This document shows, in pieces, positions 24,270 to 33,161 of a DNA stretch of 64,000 nucleotides. The stretch is taken from NCBI GenBank assembly GCA_963826105.1, contig CAWGWA010000012.1, positions 1-64,000 on the forward strand, given 5' to 3'. The notes beneath the pieces are model-generated. The model was not told the DNA's origin and made no database searches. It saw only the letters and a list, made by a program, of their open reading frames with translations. This stretch comes from WHTI01 sp963826105 (GTDB lineage Bacteria > Actinomycetota > CADDZG01 > WHSQ01). How positions within the stretch are numbered: the first letter of the stretch is position 1; every line of letters starts with the position of its first letter. The translations under genes were made by a program, and so were the position numbers.

Positions 24270-25262
24270 GCGCTCGTAGCCGGCGGGGGCGTTCCGTACG
24301 ACTCCGGGGGTGGGAAAGCGCCCGACAAGGCGGACTTCTGGAGGGCTTCGATCCGCATCTCCAGCGGCGGGTGGGTCTCGAACATGCGGTTGAGCTTGGC
24401 CCCCGAGGCAGTCGTGTTCTTCATCCCTTGGTGGGTGATCTTCTCGGTGCCGATCGGCGACTCGATCCACAGGTGAGCGGTCGCGCGCGACGCGGTTCCG
24501 ACCACGGTCTGGTCCTCCTGCAGCTTCCTCAACGCGGAGATCAGCCCATCCGGAAATCGGGTTATGAACACAGCGTCGGCATCGGCGAGGAACTCTCGCT
24601 GACGGGACACCGCGAATTGGAGCATCTGCGCGATCAACGGCGCCGTAACCAACAGGATGATGCCGAGGATCGCCAGCAGCGTTCCGCCGCCGCCTCCGCT
24701 GTCGCGGTCCCTCCGGCCCCCGCCCCAGAACATCGATCGCAGCATGATGTCGGAGATCAGGATGATCACTCCGACCGAGGTCACCGCCAGCGTCATGACG
24801 AGCGTGTCGCGGTTCTTCACGTGCGAGAGCTCGTGGGCCAGAACCCCTTCGAGTTCGTTCCGGTTCATCTTGGCGAGGAGGCCCGTTGTAACCGCGATCG
24901 CAGCGTGCTCGGGATTGCGTCCCGTAGCGAACGCGTTCGGGGCGTCGTCCTGCACGATATAGAGCCGAGGCTTCGGCATCCCGGCCGCGATACAGAGCCC
25001 ATCGATGATGTTGTGGAACTGGGCGTAGTCGGATTCGCTCGCCGGTTTCGCCCGACTCATCGCCAGCGCGATCTTGTCGGAGTTGAAGTACGACCCCCAC
25101 GACATCGCGATCGCTATGACGGCTGCGATCGCGACGCCGTAGAAGGCGAAATCGCTCCCGACCTGGAGCCCTGCCGCGAATCCGACGACCGCGACGAGCA
25201 GAACGAAGGCGATCATCATCGCCCACGACTTGCGCTTGTTCAGACGCGATCCGTTCGTACAT
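24266..25262 (-). CDS. htpX: HtpX-type membrane zinc metalloprotease, N-terminal frameshift
   Basis: The main frame encodes membrane helices, the zinc-binding HELSHVKNRDTL and conserved DAPNAFATGRNPEHAAIAVT, typical of HtpX/M48 proteases that degrade damaged membrane proteins. This frame begins at the ATG at 25219 and lacks the family N-terminus. That N-terminus (MYERIAS) lies in another frame from the ATG at 25262, behind a good ribosome binding site (GGTGAGGT). Removing one base near 25242 joins them as MYERIASNKRKSWAMMIAFV. The full protein would be about 331 residues. It follows lemA, as is common. Confidence 0.85.
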
Positions 25263-25288
25263 CTGTTACCTCACCGACGAGGTGAGGA

Positions 25289-25942
25289 TCAGGTCGGTGC
25301 TCCACCGGTCGGACCTTCGGTTCCCGGTGGCGCCCCCCCTGCAGGCGGCGCTGCAGCCGGCGGCGGTGTCGCTGCCGGAGTTGCACCCCCCGTGCCGAAG
25401 TCGACCGCCACTGCCTCGCGCGAGGCGGTCTCGGTCTCGAAGTAAGGCTTCGGTCCGAAGTTGAACATCCCCGCGAACAGCGAGGTCGGGAAGACCTGAC
25501 GAGCGTTGTCGTAAGCGAGGATCTGCTCGTTGTAGAACTGCCGCGCGAAGGCGATCCGGCCCTCGGTCCCGGTCAGTTCCTCCTGCAGGGCGAGGAAGTT
25601 CTCGTTAGCCTTGAGGTCCGGGTACGCCTCGGACACCGCGAACAACTGTCGCAGGGCTCCGGTCAGCATGTTCTCGGCCTGAGCCTGTTGCTCGACACCC
25701 GTTGCCTGAACCGCCTGCTGGCGCGCCTGCACGACTGCCTCGAGGGTCTTGGCTTCGTGGGCGGCATAGCCCTTGACGGTCTCGACCAGGTTGGGGATCA
25801 GGTCGTACCGGCGCTTCAACTGGACGTCGATCTGGGCCCATCCGGCGTCGATGCGGTTACGCAGACGCACGAGACGGTTGTAGATCATGACGACCAGGAT
25901 CAAGAGGAGCACTACGACTCCGACGATGATCCAGACACCCAC
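25289..25942 (-). CDS. lemA: LemA family protein
   Basis: This 217-residue protein has a single N-terminal helix (WIIVGVVVLLLILVVMIYN) and the LemA helical domain (RRYDLIPNLVETVKGYAAHE, NENFLALQEELTGTEGRIAF, RQFYNEQILAYDNARQVFPT). A Pro/Gly/Ala-rich tail follows. The function of LemA is poorly defined, but it is often paired with HtpX or TPM-domain genes. htpX lies 26 nt downstream on the same strand. The start is GTG behind GAGGAGGAA. Confidence 0.9.
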   Translation of the reverse strand: MGVWIIVGVVVLLLILVVMIYNRLVRLRNRIDAGWAQIDVQLKRRYDLIPNLVETVKGYAAHEAKTLEAVVQARQQAVQATGVEQQAQAENMLTGALRQLFAVSEAYPDLKANENFLALQEELTGTEGRIAFARQFYNEQILAYDNARQVFPTSLFAGMFNFGPKPYFETETASREAVAVDFGTGGATPAATPPPAAAPPAGGAPPGTEGPTGGAPT

Positions 25943-26017
25943 GGTTTTCCTCCTCGATCAGATGGCGTTCAGGCCCCTACAGTGGCGCAGCGCGCTTGCG
26001 GAGGCAAGCGGTCTCAT

Positions 26018-26023
26018 TATGCT
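26018..26023 (+). promoter_or_regulatory. Candidate leaderless -10 (TATGCT) for the SelW-like gene
   Basis: TATGCT ends 6 nt before the ATG at 26030. No ribosome binding site precedes this start. Confidence 0.5.
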
Positions 26024-26029
26024 GCCCGC

Positions 26030-26263
26030 ATGACGATAACGATCGAGTACTGCGCATCCTGTGGCTACGCTCCTCGGGCCCTCGGCCTGATCGACGAGCT
26101 CCTGGCCGAGTTCGGGAACCGGATCGCCGAGGTCAGGCTCGTGCCCTCGTCCGGCGGGGTGTTCGAGGTGCGCCTCGGCGACGATCTCCTGGCCTCCAAG
26201 AAGGAGACCGGGGAGTTCCCGGAGAACGACGCGGTCCTCTCCGCGCTCCGGGCCGCTCTCTAG
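26030..26263 (+). CDS. SelT/SelW/SelH (Rdx) family thioredoxin-like protein
   Basis: This 77-residue protein starts MTITIEYCASCGYAPRALGL, with the CxxC redox motif immediately after the first beta strand. It continues with a helix (LIDELLAEF) and GGVFEVRLGDDLLASKKETG, as in Rdx proteins. Here both positions are Cys, not selenocysteine. A thiol redox role is likely but the partner is unknown. Its stop overlaps that of the convergent DAHP synthase by CTAG. Confidence 0.8.
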   Translation: MTITIEYCASCGYAPRALGLIDELLAEFGNRIAEVRLVPSSGGVFEVRLGDDLLASKKETGEFPENDAVLSALRAAL

Positions 26264-27603
26264 TTCGCCTGGAGCATCTCCGCCAGGTCGAAGGCGAGAT
26301 CGAGAGACTGGCGCGCGTTGAGACGAGGGTCGCAGAGAGCCTGGTAGTGCTGCTCCAGGTGCCCGTCGAGGACCTCCTCGGCACCACCGAGACACTCGGT
26401 GACGCTCTCGTGGGTCAGCTCGAGGTGGACACCTCCGGGGACGGTTCGGTTGGCGTGATGGATCGCGAAGAACGCCTTGATCTCCGTCAGGATGTCGGCG
26501 AACCGGCGCGTCTTGAGCCCCTTCCCGGACGAGATCGTGTTCCCATGCATCGGGTCGCAGATCCAGACGACGTTGTGCCCCGAGTCGGTGATCCCTTGCA
26601 CCAGGGGCGGGAGAGCATCCTCGATCTTTCCGGCCCCCATCCGCGTGATGAACGACAGTCGTCCCGATTCGTTCTCGGGGTTGAGGCGATCGGCGAGTGC
26701 GATCGCTTCCGCGGGTGTCGCCGAGGGCCCGAGTTTGACTGCGAGCGGGTTCTTGACGCCCGACAGGAACTCGATGTGCGCCCCGTCGATCTGCCGGGTG
26801 CGCTCTCCGATCCATAGGAGGTGCGCGGAGCAGTCGTAGAAGTCGCCGCTGAGGCTGTCCTTACGGGTCAATGCCTCCTCATAGCCGAGCAATAGCGCCT
26901 CATGTGAGGTGTAGAAGTCGACCTCGTGGAGCTCGGATTCCTCGGTGAGGTCGATGCCGCAAGCGGCCATGAACCTCAGGGCACGATCGATCTCGCGCGC
27001 AACCTGTTCGTAGCGCCGGCCTTGCTTGCTGGCCGCCACGAATTCCTGGTTCCAGGTGTGGAGCTTGTTGATATCGGCGAAACCACCTTTGGTGAACGCG
27101 CGGATCAGGTTGAGCGTTGACGCGCTCTGGTGGTACGCCCGCACCATCCGCGCCGGATCGGGTCGACGGGCATCGGCATCGAAGGTGTCGTCGTTGACGG
27201 AGTGCCCGCGGAACGACGGTAGCGACACGCCCCCGAGGGTCTCATCGTTCTTGGTTCGCGGCTTGGCAAACTGCCCCGCGATCCGGCCGACCTTGAGGAC
27301 CGGCATCCCGGCTGCGTAGGTCAGAACCACGGCCATCTGGAGGACGATCTTGAGCTTGTCGCGGATAGCGTCGGCTGAAAAATCACCGAACGACTCGGCG
27401 CAGTCGCCTGCTTGGAGCAGGAAGGTCTTGCCTTCGGCGACCGATGCGAGCGCGGTGCGCAGACGGCTCGCCTCTCCGGCGAAGACGAGTGGTGGCAATG
27501 ACGAGAGCTCCTCGAGCGCAGCCTTCAACTCGCGCTCGTCCGGCCACTCAGGTTGCTGAGCGGCCTTTTTCTCTCGCCACGATCCTGGAGACCAAGCCGT
27601 CAT
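26260..27603 (-). CDS. aroG: Class II 3-deoxy-7-phosphoheptulonate (DAHP) synthase
   Basis: This 447-residue enzyme condenses phosphoenolpyruvate with erythrose 4-phosphate, the first step of the shikimate pathway. Class II (plant-type) features include FLLQAGDCAESF, RIAGQFAKPRTKNDETL, LPSFRGHSVND, YTSHEALLLGYEEALTR, WIGERTRQIDGAHIEFLSGV and WICDPMHGNTISS. It starts at the ATG at 27603. It lies between the SelW-like gene and ilvA, not in an aro cluster. Feedback control by aromatic amino acids is known in mycobacterial homologues but cannot be read here. Confidence 0.95.
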   Translation of the reverse strand: MTAWSPGSWREKKAAQQPEWPDERELKAALEELSSLPPLVFAGEASRLRTALASVAEGKTFLLQAGDCAESFGDFSADAIRDKLKIVLQMAVVLTYAAGMPVLKVGRIAGQFAKPRTKNDETLGGVSLPSFRGHSVNDDTFDADARRPDPARMVRAYHQSASTLNLIRAFTKGGFADINKLHTWNQEFVAASKQGRRYEQVAREIDRALRFMAACGIDLTEESELHEVDFYTSHEALLLGYEEALTRKDSLSGDFYDCSAHLLWIGERTRQIDGAHIEFLSGVKNPLAVKLGPSATPAEAIALADRLNPENESGRLSFITRMGAGKIEDALPPLVQGITDSGHNVVWICDPMHGNTISSGKGLKTRRFADILTEIKAFFAIHHANRTVPGGVHLELTHESVTECLGGAEEVLDGHLEQHYQALCDPRLNARQSLDLAFDLAEMLQAN

Positions 27604-27650
27604 GCCCCAATCGTCGCGTGCCTGGGGTACTTCCGTGTCACGATTCGTGG

Positions 27651-28868
27651 ATGACTACGGAGAAACTCGTCGGCCTGGACGAGATACGAGCGGCGAGCGA
27701 GCGCCTCGAGGGTGTCGCTGTGGCCACCCCGTTGGACCGTTCCAGGGCGTTGTCGGCGGTCTGCGACGGTGAGGTCATGATCAAGGCGGAGAACCTGCAG
27801 CGCACCGGCTCCTTCAAGATCCGAGGGGCGTTCAACCGGATCTCCCAGCTCGTCGGCGAGGATCGAGAGGGCGGGGTTGTGGCCGCTTCGGCCGGAAACC
27901 ACGCGCAGGGTGTGGCCCTGGCGGCGGCGTTGTCCGGAATGACCTCGACCGTATTCATGCCGGAAGCCGCTCCGATCCCCAAGGTTCAGGCCACCAAGCG
28001 CTACGGAGCCGAGGTCGTGCTTACCGGCAAGGACATCGGCGAGGCCTTGACCGCGGCACAGGCGTTCGCCACCGAGCACGGAAGTGTGTTCGTGCACCCG
28101 TACGACCATCCCCACGTCATCGCGGGCCAGGGAACGATCGGGCTCGAGATCGTCGAGCAGATGCCTGAGGTCGGAACCGTCGTCGTCCCCATCGGGGGAG
28201 GCGGGCTGATCTCGGGGATCGCCGCGGCTGTCAAGGGTCTACGGCCCGAGGCCAAGATCGTCGGGGTCCAGGCCGAAGGGGCGGCTGCCTTCCCTCCATC
28301 CCTCGCCCAGGGAGCACCCGTAACCCTCCCGACCGCCAAGACGATCGCCGATGGGATCGCCGCCATGCGGCCGGGCGATATCACCTTCGCCCACGTTTCC
28401 GAGCTGGTTGATGAGGTCGTCACCGTGTCCGACGACTCGATCGCGGAGGCCCTCGTGCTCACGGCCGAGCGCATGAAGCTCGTCCTCGAGCCCGCCGGTG
28501 CGGCCGGCGTCGCCGGGGTCATGTCGCATCCGAGATCGATGGTGCCGCCGGTCGTGGTCGTCCTCTCTGGCGGCAACATCGATCCCCTGCTGCTCCTGAC
28601 CGTGATCCGGTACGGGCTGTCTGCGTCTGGGCGCTACTTCGCCTTTCACACCCGGATCTCGGATCGCCCCGGTGAGCTCCATCGTCTGATCGGCCTGATC
28701 GCCCAGCTCGGCGCCAACATCGTCGGGGTCGAGCACCACCGTGAGGGGGCCCGTGTGCACCTTGGCGACGTCGATCTGACCCTCGCCCTCGAGACCAAGG
28801 GCCCCGAGCACATCGAGGAGATCGTCCTCACGCTGGGTACCGCCGGGTACGGCTTGGAGCGTTTCTGA
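27651..28868 (+). CDS. ilvA: Threonine ammonia-lyase with C-terminal ACT domain
   Basis: The ATG at 27651 gives 405 residues of the catabolic-length threonine dehydratase type. The PLP lysine lies in TGSFKIRGAFNR, SAGNHAQGVALAAALSGM is the substrate loop, and IPIGGGGLISGIAAAVKG is the phosphate-binding Gly loop. An ACT domain ends the protein (FHTRISDRPGELHRLIGLIA, NIVGVEHHREGARVHLGDVD). It makes 2-oxobutanoate for isoleucine synthesis, probably with allosteric control through ACT. A frame upstream of 27651 is open but non-coding. A second, ACT-less homologue lies at 32201. Confidence 0.92.
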   Translation: MTTEKLVGLDEIRAASERLEGVAVATPLDRSRALSAVCDGEVMIKAENLQRTGSFKIRGAFNRISQLVGEDREGGVVAASAGNHAQGVALAAALSGMTSTVFMPEAAPIPKVQATKRYGAEVVLTGKDIGEALTAAQAFATEHGSVFVHPYDHPHVIAGQGTIGLEIVEQMPEVGTVVVPIGGGGLISGIAAAVKGLRPEAKIVGVQAEGAAAFPPSLAQGAPVTLPTAKTIADGIAAMRPGDITFAHVSELVDEVVTVSDDSIAEALVLTAERMKLVLEPAGAAGVAGVMSHPRSMVPPVVVVLSGGNIDPLLLLTVIRYGLSASGRYFAFHTRISDRPGELHRLIGLIAQLGANIVGVEHHREGARVHLGDVDLTLALETKGPEHIEEIVLTLGTAGYGLERF

Positions 28869-28941
28869 CGCCCAGCGTCGGAAGGAAGACACCCCCGAGA
28901 CGGTTGGAATAGGCGACCGGCACCCCTAGAGTCAGCGAGAC

Positions 28942-29778
28942 ATGAGCGACCACATGATCCCCGATCTGAGAGCCAGCGTCGAAGCCTTCGTGGCCGAGGA
29001 CGTCGGCCGCGGTGACCGCACGACCGAGGCGGTCGTTCCCGCGGCGGCGACCGGTCGCGCCCGGATCGAGGCCCGCGAGCGCTTCGTCGTGGCCGGTCTC
29101 GAGGCTGCTCGGCTTTGTTTCGAAGCCGCCGGCGGAGGTCTCGAATGGTCGGTGGAGGTCTCCGATGGAGACGTTGCCGAAGCCGGGGCGACGATCGTCA
29201 CTCTGGATGGCCCGTTACGAACGATCCTCACCGGCGAGCGCACCGCCCTCAACCTCCTCGCCCGGCTGTCGGGAGTGGCCACCGCGACCGCGACCTACGT
29301 CGAGCGGATCGAGGGGACCTCGGCGAAGCTCGTCGATACCCGGAAGACGACGCCTGGGCTGCGGTCTCTGGAGAAGTACGCAGTGACCGTCGGCGGCGCG
29401 ACCAACCACAGGCACGGCCTCGACGACGGCATCTTGATCAAGGACAACCACATCACCGCGGCCGGCTCGATCACCGAAGCGGTGCATCGGGCCAAGGATG
29501 TTCCTCACGGACTCAAGGTCGAGGTGGAGGTCGAGGATCTCGACGGCCTCGACGAGGCGATCGCGGCCGGGGCCGACGCGGTGCTCCTCGACAACATGAG
29601 CCCCGAGATGGTGACCGAAGCCGTGACAAGAGCGGGAGGCAAGGCTCTGCTTGAAGCCTCCGGCGGGATCACGCTCGAAAACGTACGTTCGTACGCCGAA
29701 ACCGGCGTCGACCTGATCTCCAGCGGAGCGTTGACGCACTCCGCTCGGGCGGTCGACCTGGCTCTGGAGGTTGAGTGA
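28942..29778 (+). CDS. nadC: Nicotinate-nucleotide pyrophosphorylase (quinolinate phosphoribosyltransferase)
   Basis: This 278-residue enzyme converts quinolinate and PRPP to nicotinate mononucleotide in de novo NAD synthesis. Recognisable segments are EDVGRGDRTTEAVVP, GERTALNLLARLSGVATATA, DTRKTTPGLRSLEKYAVTVG, NHRHGLDDGILIKDNHI, LDNMSPEMV and LEASGGITLENVRSYAETGV. A TAGAGT -10-like hexamer at 28927 leaves a leader of only about two bases. nadA follows at once. nadB is separate, at 57584. Confidence 0.96.
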   Translation: MSDHMIPDLRASVEAFVAEDVGRGDRTTEAVVPAAATGRARIEARERFVVAGLEAARLCFEAAGGGLEWSVEVSDGDVAEAGATIVTLDGPLRTILTGERTALNLLARLSGVATATATYVERIEGTSAKLVDTRKTTPGLRSLEKYAVTVGGATNHRHGLDDGILIKDNHITAAGSITEAVHRAKDVPHGLKVEVEVEDLDGLDEAIAAGADAVLLDNMSPEMVTEAVTRAGGKALLEASGGITLENVRSYAETGVDLISSGALTHSARAVDLALEVE

Positions 29779-29779
29779 G

Positions 29780-30751
29780 ATGTTGACGCAAGAGGCGCTC
29801 GCGTCGGGGGTCGACGAGCGATGGGCCGAGGAGGTTCGTCGTCTGGCTGCCGAACAGGACGCGGTGATCCTCGCCCATAACTACCAGGTCCCTGCGATCC
29901 AGGACGTGGCCCACCACGTCGGTGACTCCCTCGAGCTGTCGCGCATCGCGGCGGACGTCGACGAATCCACGATCGTGTTCTGCGGGGTCCACTTCATGGC
30001 CGAGACCGCCAAGATCCTGTCGCCCGAGAAGCGGGTGCTGATCCCCGATCAGGACGCCGGATGCTCGCTAGCGTCGTCGATCACCGCCGACCAGCTCCGT
30101 GCGTGGAAGGCGGAGCACCCGGGTGCCGTGGTCGTGATGTACGTGAACACGACCGCCGAGGTCAAAGCCGAGACCGATTACTGCTGCACCTCTGCCAATG
30201 CGGTCCAGGTCGTGGAGGCTATCCCCGAGGACAAGGAGATCCTCTTCGGCCCCGACATGTTCCTCGGCGCCCACGTCGAGCGCCAGACCGGACGCAAGAT
30301 GCACGTCTGGATGGGCGAGTGCCACGTCCACGCCGGCATCGAGCCGGATCACATCCAGAACACGCTCGCGAAGTACCCCGAGGCCGAGATGCACATCCAC
30401 CCCGAGTGTGGCTGTGCCTCGCAGTGCATGTACCTACTCTCGACCGGAGACCTGCCTGCCGACCGAACGTTCGTGCTGGGGACCGGGGGCATGGTCCGTC
30501 GGATGCAGGAGTCGAAAGCGGACACATTCATCGTCGCTACGGAAACCGGGATGCTGCACCGGCTGCGCCACGAGAACCCCGCCGCCCAACTGATCCCCGC
30601 GAACGAACGTGCGGTCTGTGGCTACATGAAGATGATCACGCCGCCGAAGCTCCTCCGCTGCCTCCAAACCGGCCGCGACGAGGTCACGCTGTCGCCCGAG
30701 ATCATCGCGGCGGCCAAGGTCCCGATCGAGCGGATGATCTCGATCCTCTAA
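29780..30751 (+). CDS. nadA: Quinolinate synthase
   Basis: This 323-residue [4Fe-4S] enzyme condenses iminoaspartate with dihydroxyacetone phosphate to quinolinate. Features are ILAHNYQVPAIQDVAHHVGD, STIVFCGVHFMAETAKILSP, DQDAGCSLA, YCCTSANAVQVVEAI, HPECGCASQCM and AVCGYMKMITPPKL; the cluster cysteines are among these. The ATG at 29780 is preferred, with GGAGG 9 nt upstream; an in-frame TTG at 29771 would overlap nadC by 8 nt. It forms a two-gene unit with nadC. Confidence 0.95.
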   Translation: MLTQEALASGVDERWAEEVRRLAAEQDAVILAHNYQVPAIQDVAHHVGDSLELSRIAADVDESTIVFCGVHFMAETAKILSPEKRVLIPDQDAGCSLASSITADQLRAWKAEHPGAVVVMYVNTTAEVKAETDYCCTSANAVQVVEAIPEDKEILFGPDMFLGAHVERQTGRKMHVWMGECHVHAGIEPDHIQNTLAKYPEAEMHIHPECGCASQCMYLLSTGDLPADRTFVLGTGGMVRRMQESKADTFIVATETGMLHRLRHENPAAQLIPANERAVCGYMKMITPPKLLRCLQTGRDEVTLSPEIIAAAKVPIERMISIL

Positions 30752-30781
30752 TCGATCGGCCGCACCGAGGCCGGGGGTTCG

Positions 30782-30828
30782 TTCTTCTCCTGTCAGGCGG
30801 GAAATATGACCACTTGAGAGGAGAAGAA
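30782..30828. terminator. Inverted repeat between convergent genes, possible bidirectional terminator
   Basis: TTCTTCTCCT (30782-30791) and AGGAGAAGAA (30819-30828) form a perfect 10-bp stem around a 27-base loop. It sits between nadA and the convergent membrane-protein gene, the only convergent pair here whose stops do not overlap. The pyrimidine/purine arms give a U-rich side in either direction. Confidence 0.45.
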
Positions 30829-30832
30829 GGAG

Positions 30833-31324
30833 CTAGGTAGGTGAGTCTTTGGGGCTTGAGATCATTCCCAGGGCGCCGGCCAGGACGCCAAGGAGTCCGG
30901 CGACTGCGCACATGATCAGGCCGATACCCGGGTCGATCTCACCGGCGAGGTCCAGTTTGCGGAAGAAGTCGGAGCTGGGGTCGTCGAGGGCCCGGTATGC
31001 GGCGATCGCGACCGCGCCGATGACCATGGAGGCCAGCAGAGCCAGCAGGCCGTAGCGGCTCTGGCGCGTGACCGTCAGGAGGAGTGCCGCGACCAGCACG
31101 AAGACCGCCGCTCCGATCACGACCTTGCCGTCGCCCGCGTCGAAGCCGGTGACCGGATCGCTTAGTTCGGCGAGCAGGCCCCCGCCCTGTTGCATCAGGA
31201 TCTCCTCCGGCAGGTCGCCCTTCGTGGTCCAGGCCATGAAGGATCCGGCGATCGCCAGGCCCCCGGCCAGGACCAAGAGGCCCACGGCCACGGTTCGAGC
31301 CCTGTCGAAATAGTCCCCTCGCAT
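30833..31324 (-). CDS. Small polytopic membrane protein of unknown function
   Basis: This 163-residue protein has four predicted helices (VAVGLLVLAGGLAIAGSFMA, GKVVIGAAVFVLVAALLLTV, GLLALLASMVIGAVAIAAYR, GIGLIMCAVAGLLGVLAGAL). The first loop follows a WTTKGDLPEE segment. The overall layout (helix, long loop with G-F-D-A-G, three helices) resembles the other small membrane protein at 41807. I do not recognise a family. It is leaderless, with TAGGCT 6 nt before the ATG, and divergent from mca. Confidence 0.75.
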   Translation of the reverse strand: MRGDYFDRARTVAVGLLVLAGGLAIAGSFMAWTTKGDLPEEILMQQGGGLLAELSDPVTGFDAGDGKVVIGAAVFVLVAALLLTVTRQSRYGLLALLASMVIGAVAIAAYRALDDPSSDFFRKLDLAGEIDPGIGLIMCAVAGLLGVLAGALGMISSPKDSPT

Positions 31325-31329
31325 GCCGG

Positions 31330-31336
31330 TAGCCTA
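31330..31336. promoter_or_regulatory. Overlapping divergent -10 elements (mca / membrane protein)
   Basis: On the minus strand TAGGCT (31331-31336) ends 6 nt before the ATG at 31324. On the plus strand TAGCCT (31330-31335) lies 8 nt before the mca ATG at 31344. The two hexamers share five bases, so both promoters cannot be occupied at once. Confidence 0.45.
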
Positions 31337-31343
31337 GGGCGTC

Positions 31344-32204
31344 ATGACGAAGCAGAGAACCTTGCTCGCGTTCCACGCTCACCCCGATGACGAGTCGTCG
31401 AAGGGCTCGGGCACGATGGCGAAGTACGCGCACGAGGGCGCACGAGTCGTGCTCGTCTGCGCTACCGATGGCGGCGCCGGCGACATCCTCAACCCGCGCA
31501 TGGACAAGCCGGGGATCAAGGAACGGATGCCGGAGCTGCGCAAGGCCGAGCTCGAGACCGCCTGCGACATCCTTGGAGTGTCGGACCTCTATTACATGGG
31601 CTACCCCGACTCCGGGATGCCGGACTCGCCCGAGAACAAGAACCCAGAGGCGTTCTGCAACGTGGACTCCGAGAAGGTGATGTCCGAGCTCGTCAAGATC
31701 ATCCGGGAGGTGCAGCCCGAGGTGCTTCTGTCCTACGACGAGTCGCGCGGTTACGACCATCCCGATCATGTGCGTGTTTACGAGCTCGGGTTGCGGGCGT
31801 TCAAGGAGGCCGGCGACCCCGACAAGTTCCCCGAGGCGGGTGAGCCCTGGTCACCGAAGAAGCTCTACTTCTTTGCCACCTTCACCAAGCAACGTTTCGT
31901 GCTCCTCAACGATGCCGCGGTGGCAGAAGGTCAGGAGCCGCCGTACCAGGGGTGGATCGATTCGTGGGACGACATGGGCTTCGAGGAGCCGGAGATCACC
32001 TCCCGGATCGACGTTGCCGACTACATCGAGCTGCGAACGAAGGCTCTGCTCGCTCACGCGACTCAGATCGACCCAGACAGCTTCTGGTTCGCGGTCCCCG
32101 ACGAGATCCACAAGAAGGTCTATCCGTGGGAGGACTACACCCTCATCGAGTCGACCGTAGAGACCGAGCTGCCCGAGGACGACCTCTTCGCCGGGATCGA
32201 GTGA
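31344..32204 (+). CDS. mca: Mycothiol S-conjugate amidase (PIG-L/LmbE family)
   Basis: This 286-residue zinc deacetylase has FHAHPDDESSKGSGTMAKYA (zinc ligands His and Asp, catalytic Asp in HPDD) and the second ligand in RGYDHPDHVRV. SSKG after HPDDE and the ending ELPEDDLFAGIE are shared with mycobacterial Mca and separate it from MshB. Mca cleaves mycothiol-toxin conjugates to mercapturic acids for export. Its presence implies that the organism makes mycothiol, although no msh genes are in the window. It overlaps the next gene by GTGA. Confidence 0.88.
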   Translation: MTKQRTLLAFHAHPDDESSKGSGTMAKYAHEGARVVLVCATDGGAGDILNPRMDKPGIKERMPELRKAELETACDILGVSDLYYMGYPDSGMPDSPENKNPEAFCNVDSEKVMSELVKIIREVQPEVLLSYDESRGYDHPDHVRVYELGLRAFKEAGDPDKFPEAGEPWSPKKLYFFATFTKQRFVLLNDAAVAEGQEPPYQGWIDSWDDMGFEEPEITSRIDVADYIELRTKALLAHATQIDPDSFWFAVPDEIHKKVYPWEDYTLIESTVETELPEDDLFAGIE

Positions 32205-33161
32205 TCAGCACCCCCACGTTTCATGGCGCCCGGAGCGCGGCCGAGAGGATCGCTCCCTACCTCAAGCCGACGCCGCTGTATCGCTATCCGACTCTCGATC
32301 GACTGGTCGGAACGGAAGTGTGGGTCAAGCACGAGAACCATCAGCCGGTCGGATCGTTCAAGGTCCGAGGTGGCGTCAATCTGGTTGCCCAGATGAGCGA
32401 GCAAGAGCGCGGCTCGCGGCGTCATCGCCGCGTCGACCGGCAACCACGGTCAGTCGGTTGCCTACGCGTCACGACTCTTCGGGGTGGGGGCTCGCGTGTG
32501 CGTTCCGGAAGGAGCCAATCCGGCCAAGGTTCAGGCGATGAAGGACATGGGGGCCGAGGTGATCTTCCATGGTCCCGACTTCGACGCCGCGCGCGAACAC
32601 TGCGAGTCGCTGGCCAGTGCGCATGGCTACCGCTACATCCACTCCGGCAACGAGCCGCATCTGGTGGAAGGGGTCGGCACCTACACGCTCGAGATCATGG
32701 CCGAGCAACCCGACATCGATACCGTCATCGTCCCGATCGGAGGGGGAAGCGGAGCTTCGGGCGCGTGCATCGCCGGCAAGGGGGTCAAGCCCGAACTGAC
32801 CGTGATCGGCGTTCAGGCTGCTGCTGCTCCGGCCGCCTACCGCTCGTGGAAGGAACGCCGCCTGATCGATGACGAGATGAACACCGCCGCCGAGGGGCTT
32901 GCGACCCGTACCCCCTTCGAGCTGCCGCAGCAGATCCTGTGGGAGATGCTCGATGACTTCGTCCTCGTTTCTGAGGACGAGATAGCCGAGGCAACCCTCA
33001 CGATGATCGGTGCGACCAGGAACCTGATCGAAGGAGCCGCCGCGTCGTCACTGGCGGGAGCACTCAAACTGAAGGATCAACTGGCGGGAAAGAAAGTGGC
33101 GATCATCGCCAGCGGAGGCAACATCACCATCGATCAGCTCCGGGCGTTGCTAAACCGCTAG
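32201..33161 (+). CDS. Threonine/serine dehydratase-like PLP enzyme, single-base frameshift
   Basis: The N-terminal part from GTG 32201 encodes YLKPTPLYRYPTLDRLVGTE and the PLP lysine in PVGSFKVRGGVNLVAQM. The remainder, in another frame, starts ARGVIAASTGNHGQSVAYAS and runs through VPIGGGSGASGACIAGKG and IIASGGNITIDQLRALLNR. One extra base near 32411 separates them; removing it gives a continuous 319-residue protein of normal length without an ACT domain. The reaction is probably dehydration of threonine or serine or a related amino acid. GTG overlaps the mca stop, and the stop interlocks with the ftsH-like gene. Confidence 0.83.

Noticed and set aside
23685..25262. Long open frame across htpX on the same strand (525 codons)
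   Set aside because: Only its first seven codons (MYERIAS) match a real protein, and those belong to htpX before the frameshift.
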